Shown here one piece after another: positions 1 to 6,822 of a stretch of 16,166 nucleotides of DNA. The first letter of the stretch is position 1; each line of letters opens with the position of its first letter. The DNA is from CAZXYF01 sp964644705 (GTDB taxonomy: Bacteria; Planctomycetota; Brocadiia; SM23-32). The notes beneath the pieces are model-generated. The model searched no databases. It was not told the origin of the DNA and saw only the letters and a program-made list of their open reading frames with translations. The stretch lies in assembly GCA_964644705.1 (NCBI GenBank), contig CAZXYF010000059.1, forward strand, positions 1 through 16,166. The letters are read 5' to 3'. A program made the position numbers and the translations under genes.

Positions 1-7
1 AAAAAAA

Positions 8-33
8 GGCCTGACTCTCGCGAGCCAGGCCTG
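8..33 (-). terminator. Intrinsic terminator of the initiator tRNA
   Basis: On the minus strand a GC-rich stem (GGCCTG paired with CAGGCC, continued by CTC/GAG) is followed directly by a run of seven T (plus-strand A at 1-7). It begins a few bases after the tRNA CCA end, so it is the likely 3' end of the tRNA transcript and possibly of the whole nqr transcript. Confidence 0.85.
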
Positions 34-37
34 AAAC

Positions 38-114
38 TGGTAGCGGGGGGTGGATTCGAACCACCGACCTTCAGGTTATGAGCCTGATGAGCTTCCTAAC
101 TGCTCTACCCCGCG
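38..114 (-). tRNA. Initiator tRNA-fMet (CAT anticodon)
   Basis: A 77-nt cloverleaf with encoded CCA (plus-strand TGG at 38-40), anticodon CAT (plus 78-80) in a CTCATAA loop, a 5-bp T stem and a TTCGAAT T loop. It is an initiator rather than an elongator: position 1 does not pair with position 72 (C1 opposite T72), and the D stem has the purine-pyrimidine A11-T24 pair typical of bacterial initiators. The anticodon stem carries AGG/CCT where most bacterial initiators carry GGG/CCC. It lies downstream of the nqr operon on the same strand, but has its own promoter candidate at 175-203 and a terminator at 8-33. Confidence 0.95.
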
Positions 115-174
115 TCAGGGCATTTGTTTTTGTATTCTCAAGACTTACTACTTCCTTCCTTCGCAACGGTAAAT

Positions 175-203
175 ATACTAATACATCTGCCGGGATTGGT
201 CAA
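175..203 (-). promoter_or_regulatory. Sigma-70-type promoter candidate for tRNA-fMet
   Basis: On the minus strand TTGACC (plus 198-203; five of six match TTGACA) is followed after 17 bp by TAGTAT (plus 175-180; four of six match TATAAT). The expected transcription start near 168 gives a leader of about 54 nt before the tRNA. The rest of the 145-bp gap (115-259) between the tRNA and the upstream gene shows nothing else I can support. Confidence 0.6.
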
Positions 204-259
204 GTCGTGATCGCCCCTTTAAGTCCTAAAAAGTCGATCTCTGGCTCCTGCATTTGGTG

Positions 260-733
260 TTACACATTCAGTATGCGTTTCACATCTTCGGGTTCGATTC
301 GGTAGGTGCTTCCCCGCCCCTGATAGAAACCATGCTCGCGGATCATGTGGATGTTGAGCGGGGTCCAGGTGATTGTCTCACCGAGTTCCTCGTTGGTCAC
401 CTCCACGTACCCTTTCCGAGCGGCGTGTCCGTCTTCCCAGGGGCAGGGCACCAGCCCCCTCCATTCATCCACCTTTACGGCGTAGATGTCTTCTACCGTG
501 ACAGGCGTTCCGAGTCCCTTGCGCCCCTTTTTGGTGAAATACTCCATGCGCCGTGCGATGCGTCGATGAGTTAGCCCGAGCCGATTGATCTGATTACCAT
601 CATCCTCGATTATCTCTTCCAGCTGACGCTGGTCGTCCCCCAAAAGCCCGTCGCGCGTGATAATACCTGGGGCCATGCGCCGTTCCACCTTCTGGATTTG
701 CGGGGATTCCTTCATCGCTTTTCTCCCGGCCAT
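260..733 (-). CDS. Unknown 157-residue protein at the end of the nqr operon
   Basis: I do not recognise the family. The protein is soluble and charged, with no signal peptide or membrane segment. Visible landmarks are an acidic stretch around residues 37-46, a basic helix around residues 52-64 (GLTHRRIARRMEYF) that could contact nucleic acid but is not a clear helix-turn-helix, and an aromatic, conserved-looking C-terminal half (PCPWEDGH near 97-104, then WTPLNIH). The first ATG sits one base after the nqrF stop (TGA-T-ATG), which implies translational coupling. A second in-frame ATG at 715 has a better ribosome site (GGGAGA about seven bases upstream), so the real start may be residue 7. Its place suggests a role linked to the Nqr complex (assembly, regulation or accessory), by context only. 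Confidence 0.75.
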   Translation of the reverse strand: MAGRKAMKESPQIQKVERRMAPGIITRDGLLGDDQRQLEEIIEDDGNQINRLGLTHRRIARRMEYFTKKGRKGLGTPVTVEDIYAVKVDEWRGLVPCPWEDGHAARKGYVEVTNEELGETITWTPLNIHMIREHGFYQGRGSTYRIEPEDVKRILNV

Positions 734-734
734 A

Positions 735-1859
735 TCATTCGGTAAACTTGTCGTAAAACATTCGATCCTCCGTCAACCCCTTTGGTTTGAGGGTGTTGAT
801 TACTGCATCAATCATGCCCGGGCTTCCGCAAAGATAAAACCCCTGTGTGGAGGCGTCTTCAATCCGCTCATCCAGCGGTTCAGTGACCAGCCCGGTTTCT
901 CCGTCCCAGTCATCCTCTTCTTTTGGTTGAGCCAGAACGGGAACGTAGGTGAAATTGGGGATTTTATCCTCAAACCCTTTCAGCTGGTCCTGCAGGTAGA
1001 AATCCCGCATCTCGTTGGCTCCATAGAATAGGGTGGCGGGGCGCTCGATCTGTTCTCGTTCCATTTTGTAGAGGATGGAACGGATGGGGGCAATCCCGGT
1101 TCCTCCGGCGACAAAAATGATGTCTCTGTCCGATTCCCGCAGGTAGAATTCACCGTATGGGCCGTTGATGTTGATGGATTCCCCTTCCTCGAGCAGCTCA
1201 AAGATATAGGTGGTGCAGATGCCGCCCGGGGCAAGGCGAATGATCAACTCCAGATGATGGGTCTCGGTGTCTGGCGAGGCGATTGAGTAAGCCCGATAGA
1301 CCGGTTCGGGGGTCTTACCATAGGGAGGGACCTCAAACTGGATGTACTGGCCCGGTTTGAATTCCATTTCTTCCGGCTCAATGATGTCCAGCTCAATGAG
1401 TCGGGTGTCGTAATTGAGATCTTCAATCCGTTTCACCTCCGTTTCATACTGTTCAAGCTCAAGTATCTGCTCGGGCAATTCAATGGACAGGTCATCGCGC
1501 ACTTTAACCTGGCAGGAAAGGCGCATGTTATTCTCTACCTCTTCCTCCGTCAGCTGGGGGCCTTCGGTAGGCAGAAGAGGCCCCGCTCCCTCCAGAACTT
1601 TGACTTTGCACAGCCCGCAGGACCCTCGTCCTCCGCAGGCGGAAGGAACAAAGATTTCCTCGTCCATCAAGGTGGCCAGCAGAGTGTTTCCGCCCTCCAC
1701 CTCCAGTTCGTCCTCCTGGTTGATGGTGATCGTGCAAATGCCGTAATTGATCAGAACAGCTTCGGATAAGAGCAGCATGATGGTCAGGAGTGCACACAGG
1801 CCCGCCACAACACCGACCGCCATACCGGCCGCCATCAGTATCTCAATTATCCTCGTCAT
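735..1859 (-). CDS. nqrF: Na+-translocating NADH:quinone reductase subunit F
   Basis: The electron-input subunit of Na+-NQR. It oxidises NADH through FAD and passes electrons to a [2Fe-2S] cluster on the cytoplasmic side. Domains in order: an N-terminal membrane helix (about residues 8-36), a plant-type ferredoxin domain with cluster cysteines C75, C81, C84 and C116, then a ferredoxin-reductase module with the flavin motif RAYS (189-192), GPYGEF (233-238), the NAD-binding GGTGIAP (252-258), CGSPGM (344-349) and the C-terminal FYDKF typical of NqrF. At 374 residues it is somewhat shorter than the usual ~405. The start overlaps the nqrE end by 17 bp, with AGAGGA six bases upstream. The joined ferredoxin and FAD/NADH domains set it apart from RnfB and RnfC and mark the operon as Nqr-type. 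Confidence 0.95.
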   Translation of the reverse strand: MTRIIEILMAAGMAVGVVAGLCALLTIMLLLSEAVLINYGICTITINQEDELEVEGGNTLLATLMDEEIFVPSACGGRGSCGLCKVKVLEGAGPLLPTEGPQLTEEEVENNMRLSCQVKVRDDLSIELPEQILELEQYETEVKRIEDLNYDTRLIELDIIEPEEMEFKPGQYIQFEVPPYGKTPEPVYRAYSIASPDTETHHLELIIRLAPGGICTTYIFELLEEGESININGPYGEFYLRESDRDIIFVAGGTGIAPIRSILYKMEREQIERPATLFYGANEMRDFYLQDQLKGFEDKIPNFTYVPVLAQPKEEDDWDGETGLVTEPLDERIEDASTQGFYLCGSPGMIDAVINTLKPKGLTEDRMFYDKFTE

Positions 1860-2556
1860 CGGCCGTCCTCTCTTTGTTCCGTTGTGATGGGGTTAGCCTG
1901 GAGGATTGGGGTTGTTTAGAGGAGGATGTGGGTTCTGTTTCGAGTGATCTGGACTGTGGTGCGCTGGGGGGCTGTGCCGGTAGGACGCCGGAAAACCCGA
2001 CGAAACCAAGAGCCATTATTCCGGCGATGATAAGAGTGATTCCCGGGCCTTTTAGACCCTGGGGGATCCTTCCTCTTTTATCGAGTTTCTCGCGAATGCC
2101 GGCCATGGCGATAATCGCCAACGCCCAGCCAACGCCGCTGCCGGCTCCGTAGGATATGGCATTCACCAGGGTGTATTCCCGAATGACCATGAACAGCGAA
2201 ACACCAAGGATAGCGCAGTTGACCGTAATGAGCGGGAGAAAGATGCCGAGAGCGTAGTACAGAACCGGGGAAAAACGCTCAATGCCCATTTCCACCAGCT
2301 GCACGAAGGCCGCGATCACGACAATAAAGACAATGAAACGCAGATATTCGAGTCCAAACGCCGCCAGGATCTGGAACATTATCCAGTTGATGCCACTGGT
2401 GCAGGTCAGCACGAAAATGACGGCTGCCCCGAGACCGAGGGCGGTTTCAATTTTTCGGCTCACCGCCAGAAAAGAACACATCCCCAGGAATCGGGCCAGC
2501 AGGATGTTTTCGGTGAAAATAGCGGCGAAGAATATGGCAAATGTGTAGGCAGTCAT
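1843..2556 (-). CDS. nqrE: Na+-NQR subunit E (RnfA/NqrE family) with C-terminal extension
   Basis: An integral membrane subunit with six predicted helices. Together with NqrD it holds an intramembrane iron-sulfur centre. The ligand cysteines are present as C27 (FLGMCSF) and C114 (ITVNCAILGV), and the NqrE-typical FVQLVEMGIERFSP, GSGVGWALAI and AGIREK segments are present too. The family normally ends near residue 195-200, just after the last helix (GFVGFSGV). Here about 45 extra residues follow, rich in Pro, Ser, Gln and charges, and they end inside the start of nqrF. The tail is hydrophilic and looks disordered. A weak GGACGG ribosome site lies upstream. The 57-bp gap to nqrD (2557-2613) is the largest inside the operon. 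Confidence 0.93.
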   Translation of the reverse strand: MTAYTFAIFFAAIFTENILLARFLGMCSFLAVSRKIETALGLGAAVIFVLTCTSGINWIMFQILAAFGLEYLRFIVFIVVIAAFVQLVEMGIERFSPVLYYALGIFLPLITVNCAILGVSLFMVIREYTLVNAISYGAGSGVGWALAIIAMAGIREKLDKRGRIPQGLKGPGITLIIAGIMALGFVGFSGVLPAQPPSAPQSRSLETEPTSSSKQPQSSRLTPSQRNKERTADDEDN

Positions 2557-2613
2557 ATTTGTTTCCGTCCTAAAAAGCTGACTGGGTCTGCATCATTTCC
2601 GGTGTCCATGGCT

Positions 2614-3255
2614 TTATCCGGTCGGGGCATCATCCGGTGTGATGTTACCCCAGTGTCGCGCCGCCCAGATGACCAGAGCCAGTGCGAAAAAAGCGCCGGG
2701 GGGCATCACCATAATCACCCAGGGACGCCACCATTCGCCCATCACCTGAACGCCAAACAGTGTTCCCATCCCCATGAGTTCCCGGAAAAAAGCGATGATG
2801 AGGAGGATAAGAGAATATCCGAGACCGGTGGCGATCCCGTCGACAAACGAGGGCCACACCGGATTGGAAGAGGCAAATCCTTCGGCACGCCCCATAATTA
2901 TGCAGTTTGTGATGATGAGTCCGACGTATGCGCCCAGTTGTTTGGAAATGTCCGGAAGGTAGGCGTCCAGTACAATTTTGAACATGATTACGAACGAGGC
3001 GATAATCAACACCTCCACGATCATCCGGATGCGCTGGGGGGTGTAATTCCGCAGCAGGGATACCGTCACATTGGAAAAAACCACCACGAATATGAGGCCG
3101 ATGCACATCACCAGAGTGTTGGTCAGTAAATTGGTCACCGCCAGGGTGGAACAGATGCCAAGAATCTGACGGAAAATTGGATTTTCATCCCACATGCCGG
3201 CCTTGAACACCTGGGCGGAGCGGCTCAACATGATTTTTCTCAGAAATCCCGGCAT
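2614..3255 (-). CDS. nqrD: Na+-NQR subunit D (RnfE/NqrD family)
   Basis: A membrane subunit related to NqrE and partner in the intramembrane iron-sulfur site. At 213 residues it has the normal family length. It carries NPIFRQILGICSTLAVTN with C35, then ISKQLGAYVGLIITNCIIMGRAE with C118, and the GLGYSLILL and RELMGMGTLFGV segments, all closer to NqrD than to RnfE. Translation starts at ATG with a strong AAGGAG six bases upstream. The start lies 10 bp after the nqrC stop. Confidence 0.94.
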   Translation of the reverse strand: MPGFLRKIMLSRSAQVFKAGMWDENPIFRQILGICSTLAVTNLLTNTLVMCIGLIFVVVFSNVTVSLLRNYTPQRIRMIVEVLIIASFVIMFKIVLDAYLPDISKQLGAYVGLIITNCIIMGRAEGFASSNPVWPSFVDGIATGLGYSLILLIIAFFRELMGMGTLFGVQVMGEWWRPWVIMVMPPGAFFALALVIWAARHWGNITPDDAPTG

Positions 3256-3265
3256 CTACGACTCC

Positions 3266-3940
3266 TTATCTGGTGTCGGTTTTTGAAGATGTCGTTTCTG
3301 TTTTCTCGCGCATTGTCGCCAGAAAGTTTTTCAGCGTGGTGTCGATGATGCGCTCCACACGTTTACTGGTCTGTGTTGCCCCGGTTATGGCATCTACGTC
3401 TCCGCTTCTCTTCTCTTTCCCCGTCCGCACCAGACGTATCAGCTGTCCGTCCGGCCCGGTCTCGTCGGGAATTGGTTTGTTTCTGAACTGCTTCTCGAAC
3501 CACGGTTCTGTGATTTCGGCTCCCAGGCCGGGAGTTTCGCTCTGTTCGTAGAATGCCAGCCCGCGAATCGTGTTCAGATCCGGGCTCACTGCCATGTAAC
3601 CTTTGATCGTGTCCCAGAAACCCCGGCCCTGAACTTTAAAAGCGTAGCCGATAAGCTTCCCGTCCGCAGTCATAGCCGCCAGGACCGGGACGCGTCGAGC
3701 CTGGGTCTGGATTCTAATGTCCGTTTTATGTATTCGTTGCTCATACAGGTTCGTGAATTGTTTCAGGGAAGCGTCTGTGGGAGTATCAATGTTCAGAACG
3801 CGCATCACAACGCGTCGTTCCGCCACACGCCGATTGAGCTGGACCCGTTCACGGGTCGTGGAATGGACGACGGCGACGCAGGTGGTGAAAAACGCTGCGA
3901 CCACGGTCATGTAGCAGACTGTAAAGACGTGTTCCTTCAC
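3266..3940 (-). CDS. nqrC: Na+-NQR subunit C (RnfG/NqrC family flavoprotein)
   Basis: A subunit with one N-terminal membrane helix (about residues 7-26) and a large periplasmic FMN-binding domain. FMN is attached covalently by ApbE to a Thr in the motif D183-AITGA-T189, which is intact here. The conserved GRGFWDTIKGYMA (105-117) and YEQSETPGLGAEI (131-143) support NqrC over RnfG. At 224 residues it is shorter than the ~255 of proteobacterial NqrC. The start is GTG and overlaps the nqrB stop as GTGA. AGGAGG about ten bases upstream, inside the end of nqrB, serves as ribosome site, so the two genes are translationally coupled. Confidence 0.94.
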   Translation of the reverse strand: MKEHVFTVCYMTVVAAFFTTCVAVVHSTTRERVQLNRRVAERRVVMRVLNIDTPTDASLKQFTNLYEQRIHKTDIRIQTQARRVPVLAAMTADGKLIGYAFKVQGRGFWDTIKGYMAVSPDLNTIRGLAFYEQSETPGLGAEITEPWFEKQFRNKPIPDETGPDGQLIRLVRTGKEKRSGDVDAITGATQTSKRVERIIDTTLKNFLATMREKTETTSSKTDTR

Positions 3941-4971
3941 TGCCCGGTTTCCTCCTCATGTTTTTTCTTCTTAGCCCGGGCACGTCTGGCCTTATTATAT
4001 TTCCGGACGTAGTGGTCAGTGATGGGCACAAACGTATTCATGATCAAAATGGCAAACATAAACCCTTCGGGGAAATTTGAGAAACCGCGCATGACGACGG
4101 TGAGTCCGCCGATGCAAATGCCGTAAAAGTACCGGCCTTTGTCGGTGGCGGGGGAGGAAACAGGATCCGTGGCCATGAAGACGCTACCGAACAGGAATCC
4201 CCCGGAAAGTAGGGTGAAGAGGGGGGCGGGGACAGTCGGAGCGCCGATCACCCAGGAGAAAATTGCGCTGAAGATGGCTCCGCCGGCCAGGCACGCGACG
4301 ATGATGCGCCAGCTGGCCGTTTTTTTGACTATCAGATACGCCCCGGCCAGGAGGATGAGAAGGGCGGATGTCTCTCCCATCGATCCGGAAATATTGCCCA
4401 CAAGCAGATCGCTGATGCCCGCAATGGTGTCTCCGGCCTTATAGGCCGTCAATGGAGTAGCGCGTGTGATAGCGTCTGCGGACCCAGTCCAGCTGGAAAA
4501 TCCACCGACCGCTCCTGATAGCGGGGGGAGCCATTTGCTGGTCATGGAGACCGGGAAACATATATAGATGAAGCATCGGCCGACCAGAGCCGGGTTGTAA
4601 ACATTGCGTCCGAATCCCCCAAAGACTTCTTTGCCGAAAATGATGGCCACCACCATGCCGATACCTGCTACTGAGTACGGAACCGTTGGTGGAAGAGTAA
4701 GTGCTAATAGTAGGGCCGTGACAAAGACGGCCGCACTGACTTTTTCCCCCCTCTGCCGGCAGAAAAGCCATTCGGCCACGGTGCCGACGATAACGCATTC
4801 CGTCATGATGGCCAGGGACCGCCACCCGAAAAAATAAATGGATGCCAGCATGATCGGGATGAGGCTGATGATTACCCGAACCATGGGGCGCTGATATTTG
4901 TAGATGTCCAGGACCGAGAGGAGGGGATTCTTGGCCCGATTGCCGCTCTGGCCCTGTTCCTGGTTACCCAT
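3937..4971 (-). CDS. nqrB: Na+-NQR subunit B (NqrB/RnfD family)
   Basis: The polytopic membrane subunit through which sodium is thought to pass; it carries covalent FMN and riboflavin in studied systems. GKEVFGGFGRNVYNPALVGR (113-132) and FMATDPVSSPATDKGR, followed by GFSNFPEGFMFAI, are closer to NqrB than to RnfD. At 344 residues it is shorter than typical NqrB (~410), mostly at the N terminus. The flavinylation region reads D166-AITRA-T172: the acceptor Thr is there, but Arg replaces the usual Gly of the S/T-G-A-T motif. The C terminus is a lysine/arginine-rich cytoplasmic tail. Start ATG with GGAG 12 bases upstream. It is the first gene of the operon; nqrA does not precede it. Confidence 0.92.
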   Translation of the reverse strand: MGNQEQGQSGNRAKNPLLSVLDIYKYQRPMVRVIISLIPIMLASIYFFGWRSLAIMTECVIVGTVAEWLFCRQRGEKVSAAVFVTALLLALTLPPTVPYSVAGIGMVVAIIFGKEVFGGFGRNVYNPALVGRCFIYICFPVSMTSKWLPPLSGAVGGFSSWTGSADAITRATPLTAYKAGDTIAGISDLLVGNISGSMGETSALLILLAGAYLIVKKTASWRIIVACLAGGAIFSAIFSWVIGAPTVPAPLFTLLSGGFLFGSVFMATDPVSSPATDKGRYFYGICIGGLTVVMRGFSNFPEGFMFAILIMNTFVPITDHYVRKYNKARRARAKKKKHEEETGQ

Positions 4972-5126
4972 AGATTGTATATGCTCCAGAGTGAACTATG
5001 CGTGTTCTGACCCGGCAGATAAAATCACCCCAGCCGGGTCAACGTGTTGGGGGCTATTCTACTCCCAACGTTGCGCATTCAGCAGGGGTGTTAAACACTT
5101 CGATGTGTCGGAAGATTGGCACCGCT
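4972..5126 (-). promoter_or_regulatory. nqr leader region with three inverted repeats
   Basis: A 155-bp spacer between the ferredoxin and nqrB. It holds a perfect 9-bp inverted repeat TGACCCGGC/GCCGGGTCA (5008-5016 and 5033-5041), a second repeat GTTGGG/CCCAAC (5046-5069) and a short palindrome GTGTTAAACAC (5088-5098). On the minus strand TTGACC (plus 5037-5042) lies in the outer arm of the first repeat, and TATCTG follows after 15 bp. This is a poor promoter fit, but it would place the repeat over the promoter as an operator would. No T-run follows any hairpin, so these are not intrinsic terminators of the ferredoxin gene. Confidence 0.4.
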
Positions 5127-5318
5127 TTATTCTTCAGTGATGATTATTGCTTGCATCGGGCATTCCATCACTGCATCTCGGACATCTTCCTCCACATCCT
5201 CCGGTACCGTGTCAACCTGCACCTGAGACAATCCATCCACCACCTGAAAAACCTCGGGACAGATTTCTTCACAGGCGGCCGAACCACTGCACAAACCTTC
5301 GTCCACTTCAACTTTCAT
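5127..5318 (-). CDS. Single-cluster ferredoxin
   Basis: A 63-residue acidic, soluble electron carrier. The cysteines are C10, C16 and C20-P21 near the N terminus and C53-P54 near the C terminus, the pattern of monocluster ferredoxins (Thermotoga/Pyrococcus type). The second position of the usual C-x2-C-x2-C-x3-C-P motif is Ser13, so the protein holds either a [3Fe-4S] cluster or a [4Fe-4S] cluster with a non-Cys ligand. GAGGAG lies eight bases before the ATG. It is divergent from the flavodiiron gene and upstream of nqr on the same strand. It could donate electrons to the flavodiiron protein, which is inference from position. Confidence 0.9.
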   Translation of the reverse strand: MKVEVDEGLCSGSAACEEICPEVFQVVDGLSQVQVDTVPEDVEEDVRDAVMECPMQAIIITEE

Positions 5319-5392
5319 TCGACTATCTCCTCGAAAATATTCACAGAGTGATGTTCTTCACCCCACCGATTTACGGCGAGGTGTTCTGACAA

Positions 5393-5409
5393 ATACCCCG
5401 ATAGGGTAT
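5393..5409. promoter_or_regulatory. Palindrome in the ferredoxin/flavodiiron divergent region
   Basis: ATACCC and GGGTAT form a perfect 6-bp inverted repeat around a 5-bp centre. It lies 75 bp upstream of the ferredoxin start and 188 bp upstream of the flavodiiron start. It could be an operator in the 278-bp divergent region (5319-5596), which otherwise holds only the promoter candidate at 5496-5524. I cannot assign a regulator. Confidence 0.3.
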
Positions 5410-5495
5410 CGACAGTGATTCCCAACTTCTCAATGCGATGGTACCCCTCAGTTCGAATGAAGTCAAGTTGTCGTGGATGACCGTTGTTCCCGGTG

Positions 5496-5524
5496 TTGTT
5501 CGTTTCCGGTCGGGTCGCTAAAAT
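5496..5524 (+). promoter_or_regulatory. Promoter candidate for the flavodiiron gene
   Basis: TTGTTC (three of six match the -35 consensus), a 17-bp spacer and TAAAAT (five of six match the -10 consensus). The predicted start near 5531 leaves a leader of about 65 nt. Confidence 0.4.
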
Positions 5525-5596
5525 GAGTTTTAACAACAGCGCAGAAGATAGCAAAAGACCGTGACCGCGTATCCGACCGGGATGAGGAGATACAAC

Positions 5597-6799
5597 ATGC
5601 AACCTGTTGAAATTGCGAAAGACGCACACTGGGTTGGAGTCAACGACCGGACCACCGATCTTTTTGAGGGGCTCTGGCCCATCGATGACGGAGTCACTTA
5701 CAACGCCTACCTGATCAACGATGATCAGACCGCCCTGATTGATCCGGTTAGAATATCGAAAGTTGAGCTTTTGCTCGAAAAAATTGAGGCCGTTACCGAT
5801 CTGTCCAGTATCGAGTACATTATCCTGAATCACATGGAGCAGGATCATACCGGTTCACTCAACGTTTTAAAAAGGTTGCTGCCGGAAGTGACTTTCGTGG
5901 GCACCGAGAAGACACAGGGCATGCTGGAGAGTTTCTATGGAATCAGCGACAACGTTCGCGTTGTGGGGGACGGAGAGATTCTTTCGCTGGGGGCGACGCA
6001 ACTGAAGTTTTTCGCCACCCCCTTCATTCACTGGCCGGAGACGATGATGACGTATGATGAAGAACGAGGGGTTTTGTTCTCCGGTGATGGATTCGGCATG
6101 TTTGGTGCATTGCAGGGTGGGCTGTTTGACGATGAGGTGCCGGACATGGAGTTCTACCAATCGGAGGGCATCCGCTACTTTGCCAATGTTGTGGCCAAAT
6201 ACAGTCGCCCGGTGCTGAAAGTTATCGAACAGCTGTCGGATCTGGAGATCGACACGGTGGCGCCGGCTCATGGGCTGGTATGGAGAGATAATCCCAGCAA
6301 AATCCTGTCTCTTTACGAGAAATGGGCCGGATACGGGAATGGCCCTGCTGAGCCGGAGATAACGATGATCTATGGATCAATGTATGGATTCACCGAACGC
6401 ATGATGAACGCCGTTGCTCAGGGCGCTAACGAAACAGGTGTTCCGGTGAACATCTTTGATGCCGGCCGGATGCATCCCAGTTATGTGATGGCTTCGGTGT
6501 GGCAGAGTGAAGGTGTGATTGTAGCGGCGCCAACCTATGAAGGCGAGCTCTTTCCGCCGGTTGATCGTGTTCTGCGTGCGGCGGTAACCAAAATGGTAAA
6601 AAATCGAAAAATGGCGCTTGTGGGGAGTTACGGCTGGCGCGGGGGAGCCTTCCGCGAAGTTGAGGAGCTGGTGGAACCGATGGACTGGGAAACAGTGGGA
6701 AAACTGGATTTCACCGGCAAACCGACAATGAACCAGCGTGCACAGGGGCGGGAGCTCGGTCAAACCCTCGCAAGAGAAGTGCGGTGCGGCGGGGAGTGA
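5597..6799 (+). CDS. Flavodiiron protein (A-type flavoprotein, oxygen/NO reductase)
   Basis: A cytoplasmic enzyme that reduces O2 to water (in some members NO to N2O), protecting anaerobes from oxygen. At 400 residues it has the normal class A length. The N-terminal metallo-beta-lactamase-like domain (about 1-250) keeps the diiron ligands: H79-x-E81-x-D83-H84, H145, D164 and H225. The C-terminal flavodoxin domain (about 254-400) shows the FMN phosphate loop YGSMYG (259-264). There is no rubredoxin or reductase domain, so electrons must come from a separate carrier such as the divergent ferredoxin. The start is the ATG after GAGGAG (7 bases); the frame stays open 36 bases further upstream without a ribosome site. 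Confidence 0.95.
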   Translation: MQPVEIAKDAHWVGVNDRTTDLFEGLWPIDDGVTYNAYLINDDQTALIDPVRISKVELLLEKIEAVTDLSSIEYIILNHMEQDHTGSLNVLKRLLPEVTFVGTEKTQGMLESFYGISDNVRVVGDGEILSLGATQLKFFATPFIHWPETMMTYDEERGVLFSGDGFGMFGALQGGLFDDEVPDMEFYQSEGIRYFANVVAKYSRPVLKVIEQLSDLEIDTVAPAHGLVWRDNPSKILSLYEKWAGYGNGPAEPEITMIYGSMYGFTERMMNAVAQGANETGVPVNIFDAGRMHPSYVMASVWQSEGVIVAAPTYEGELFPPVDRVLRAAVTKMVKNRKMALVGSYGWRGGAFREVEELVEPMDWETVGKLDFTGKPTMNQRAQGRELGQTLAREVRCGGE

Positions 6800-6822
6800 C
6801 CGATTGTCCCTGGAAAAGGGCC

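Noticed and set aside
735..4971. Naming the operon Rnf (rnfDGEA)
   Set aside because: NqrF with joined ferredoxin and FAD/NADH domains, and NqrB/NqrD-type motifs, fit Nqr; RnfB and RnfC are absent.
5088..5098. GTGTTAAACAC as a Rex or FNR site
   Set aside because: The palindrome has the wrong centre and half-site spacing for either consensus.
5315..5848. 177-codon open frame on the minus strand before the ferredoxin
   Set aside because: It lies antisense to the flavodiiron gene and across the divergent region; it has no domain and the plus-strand protein explains the coding signal.
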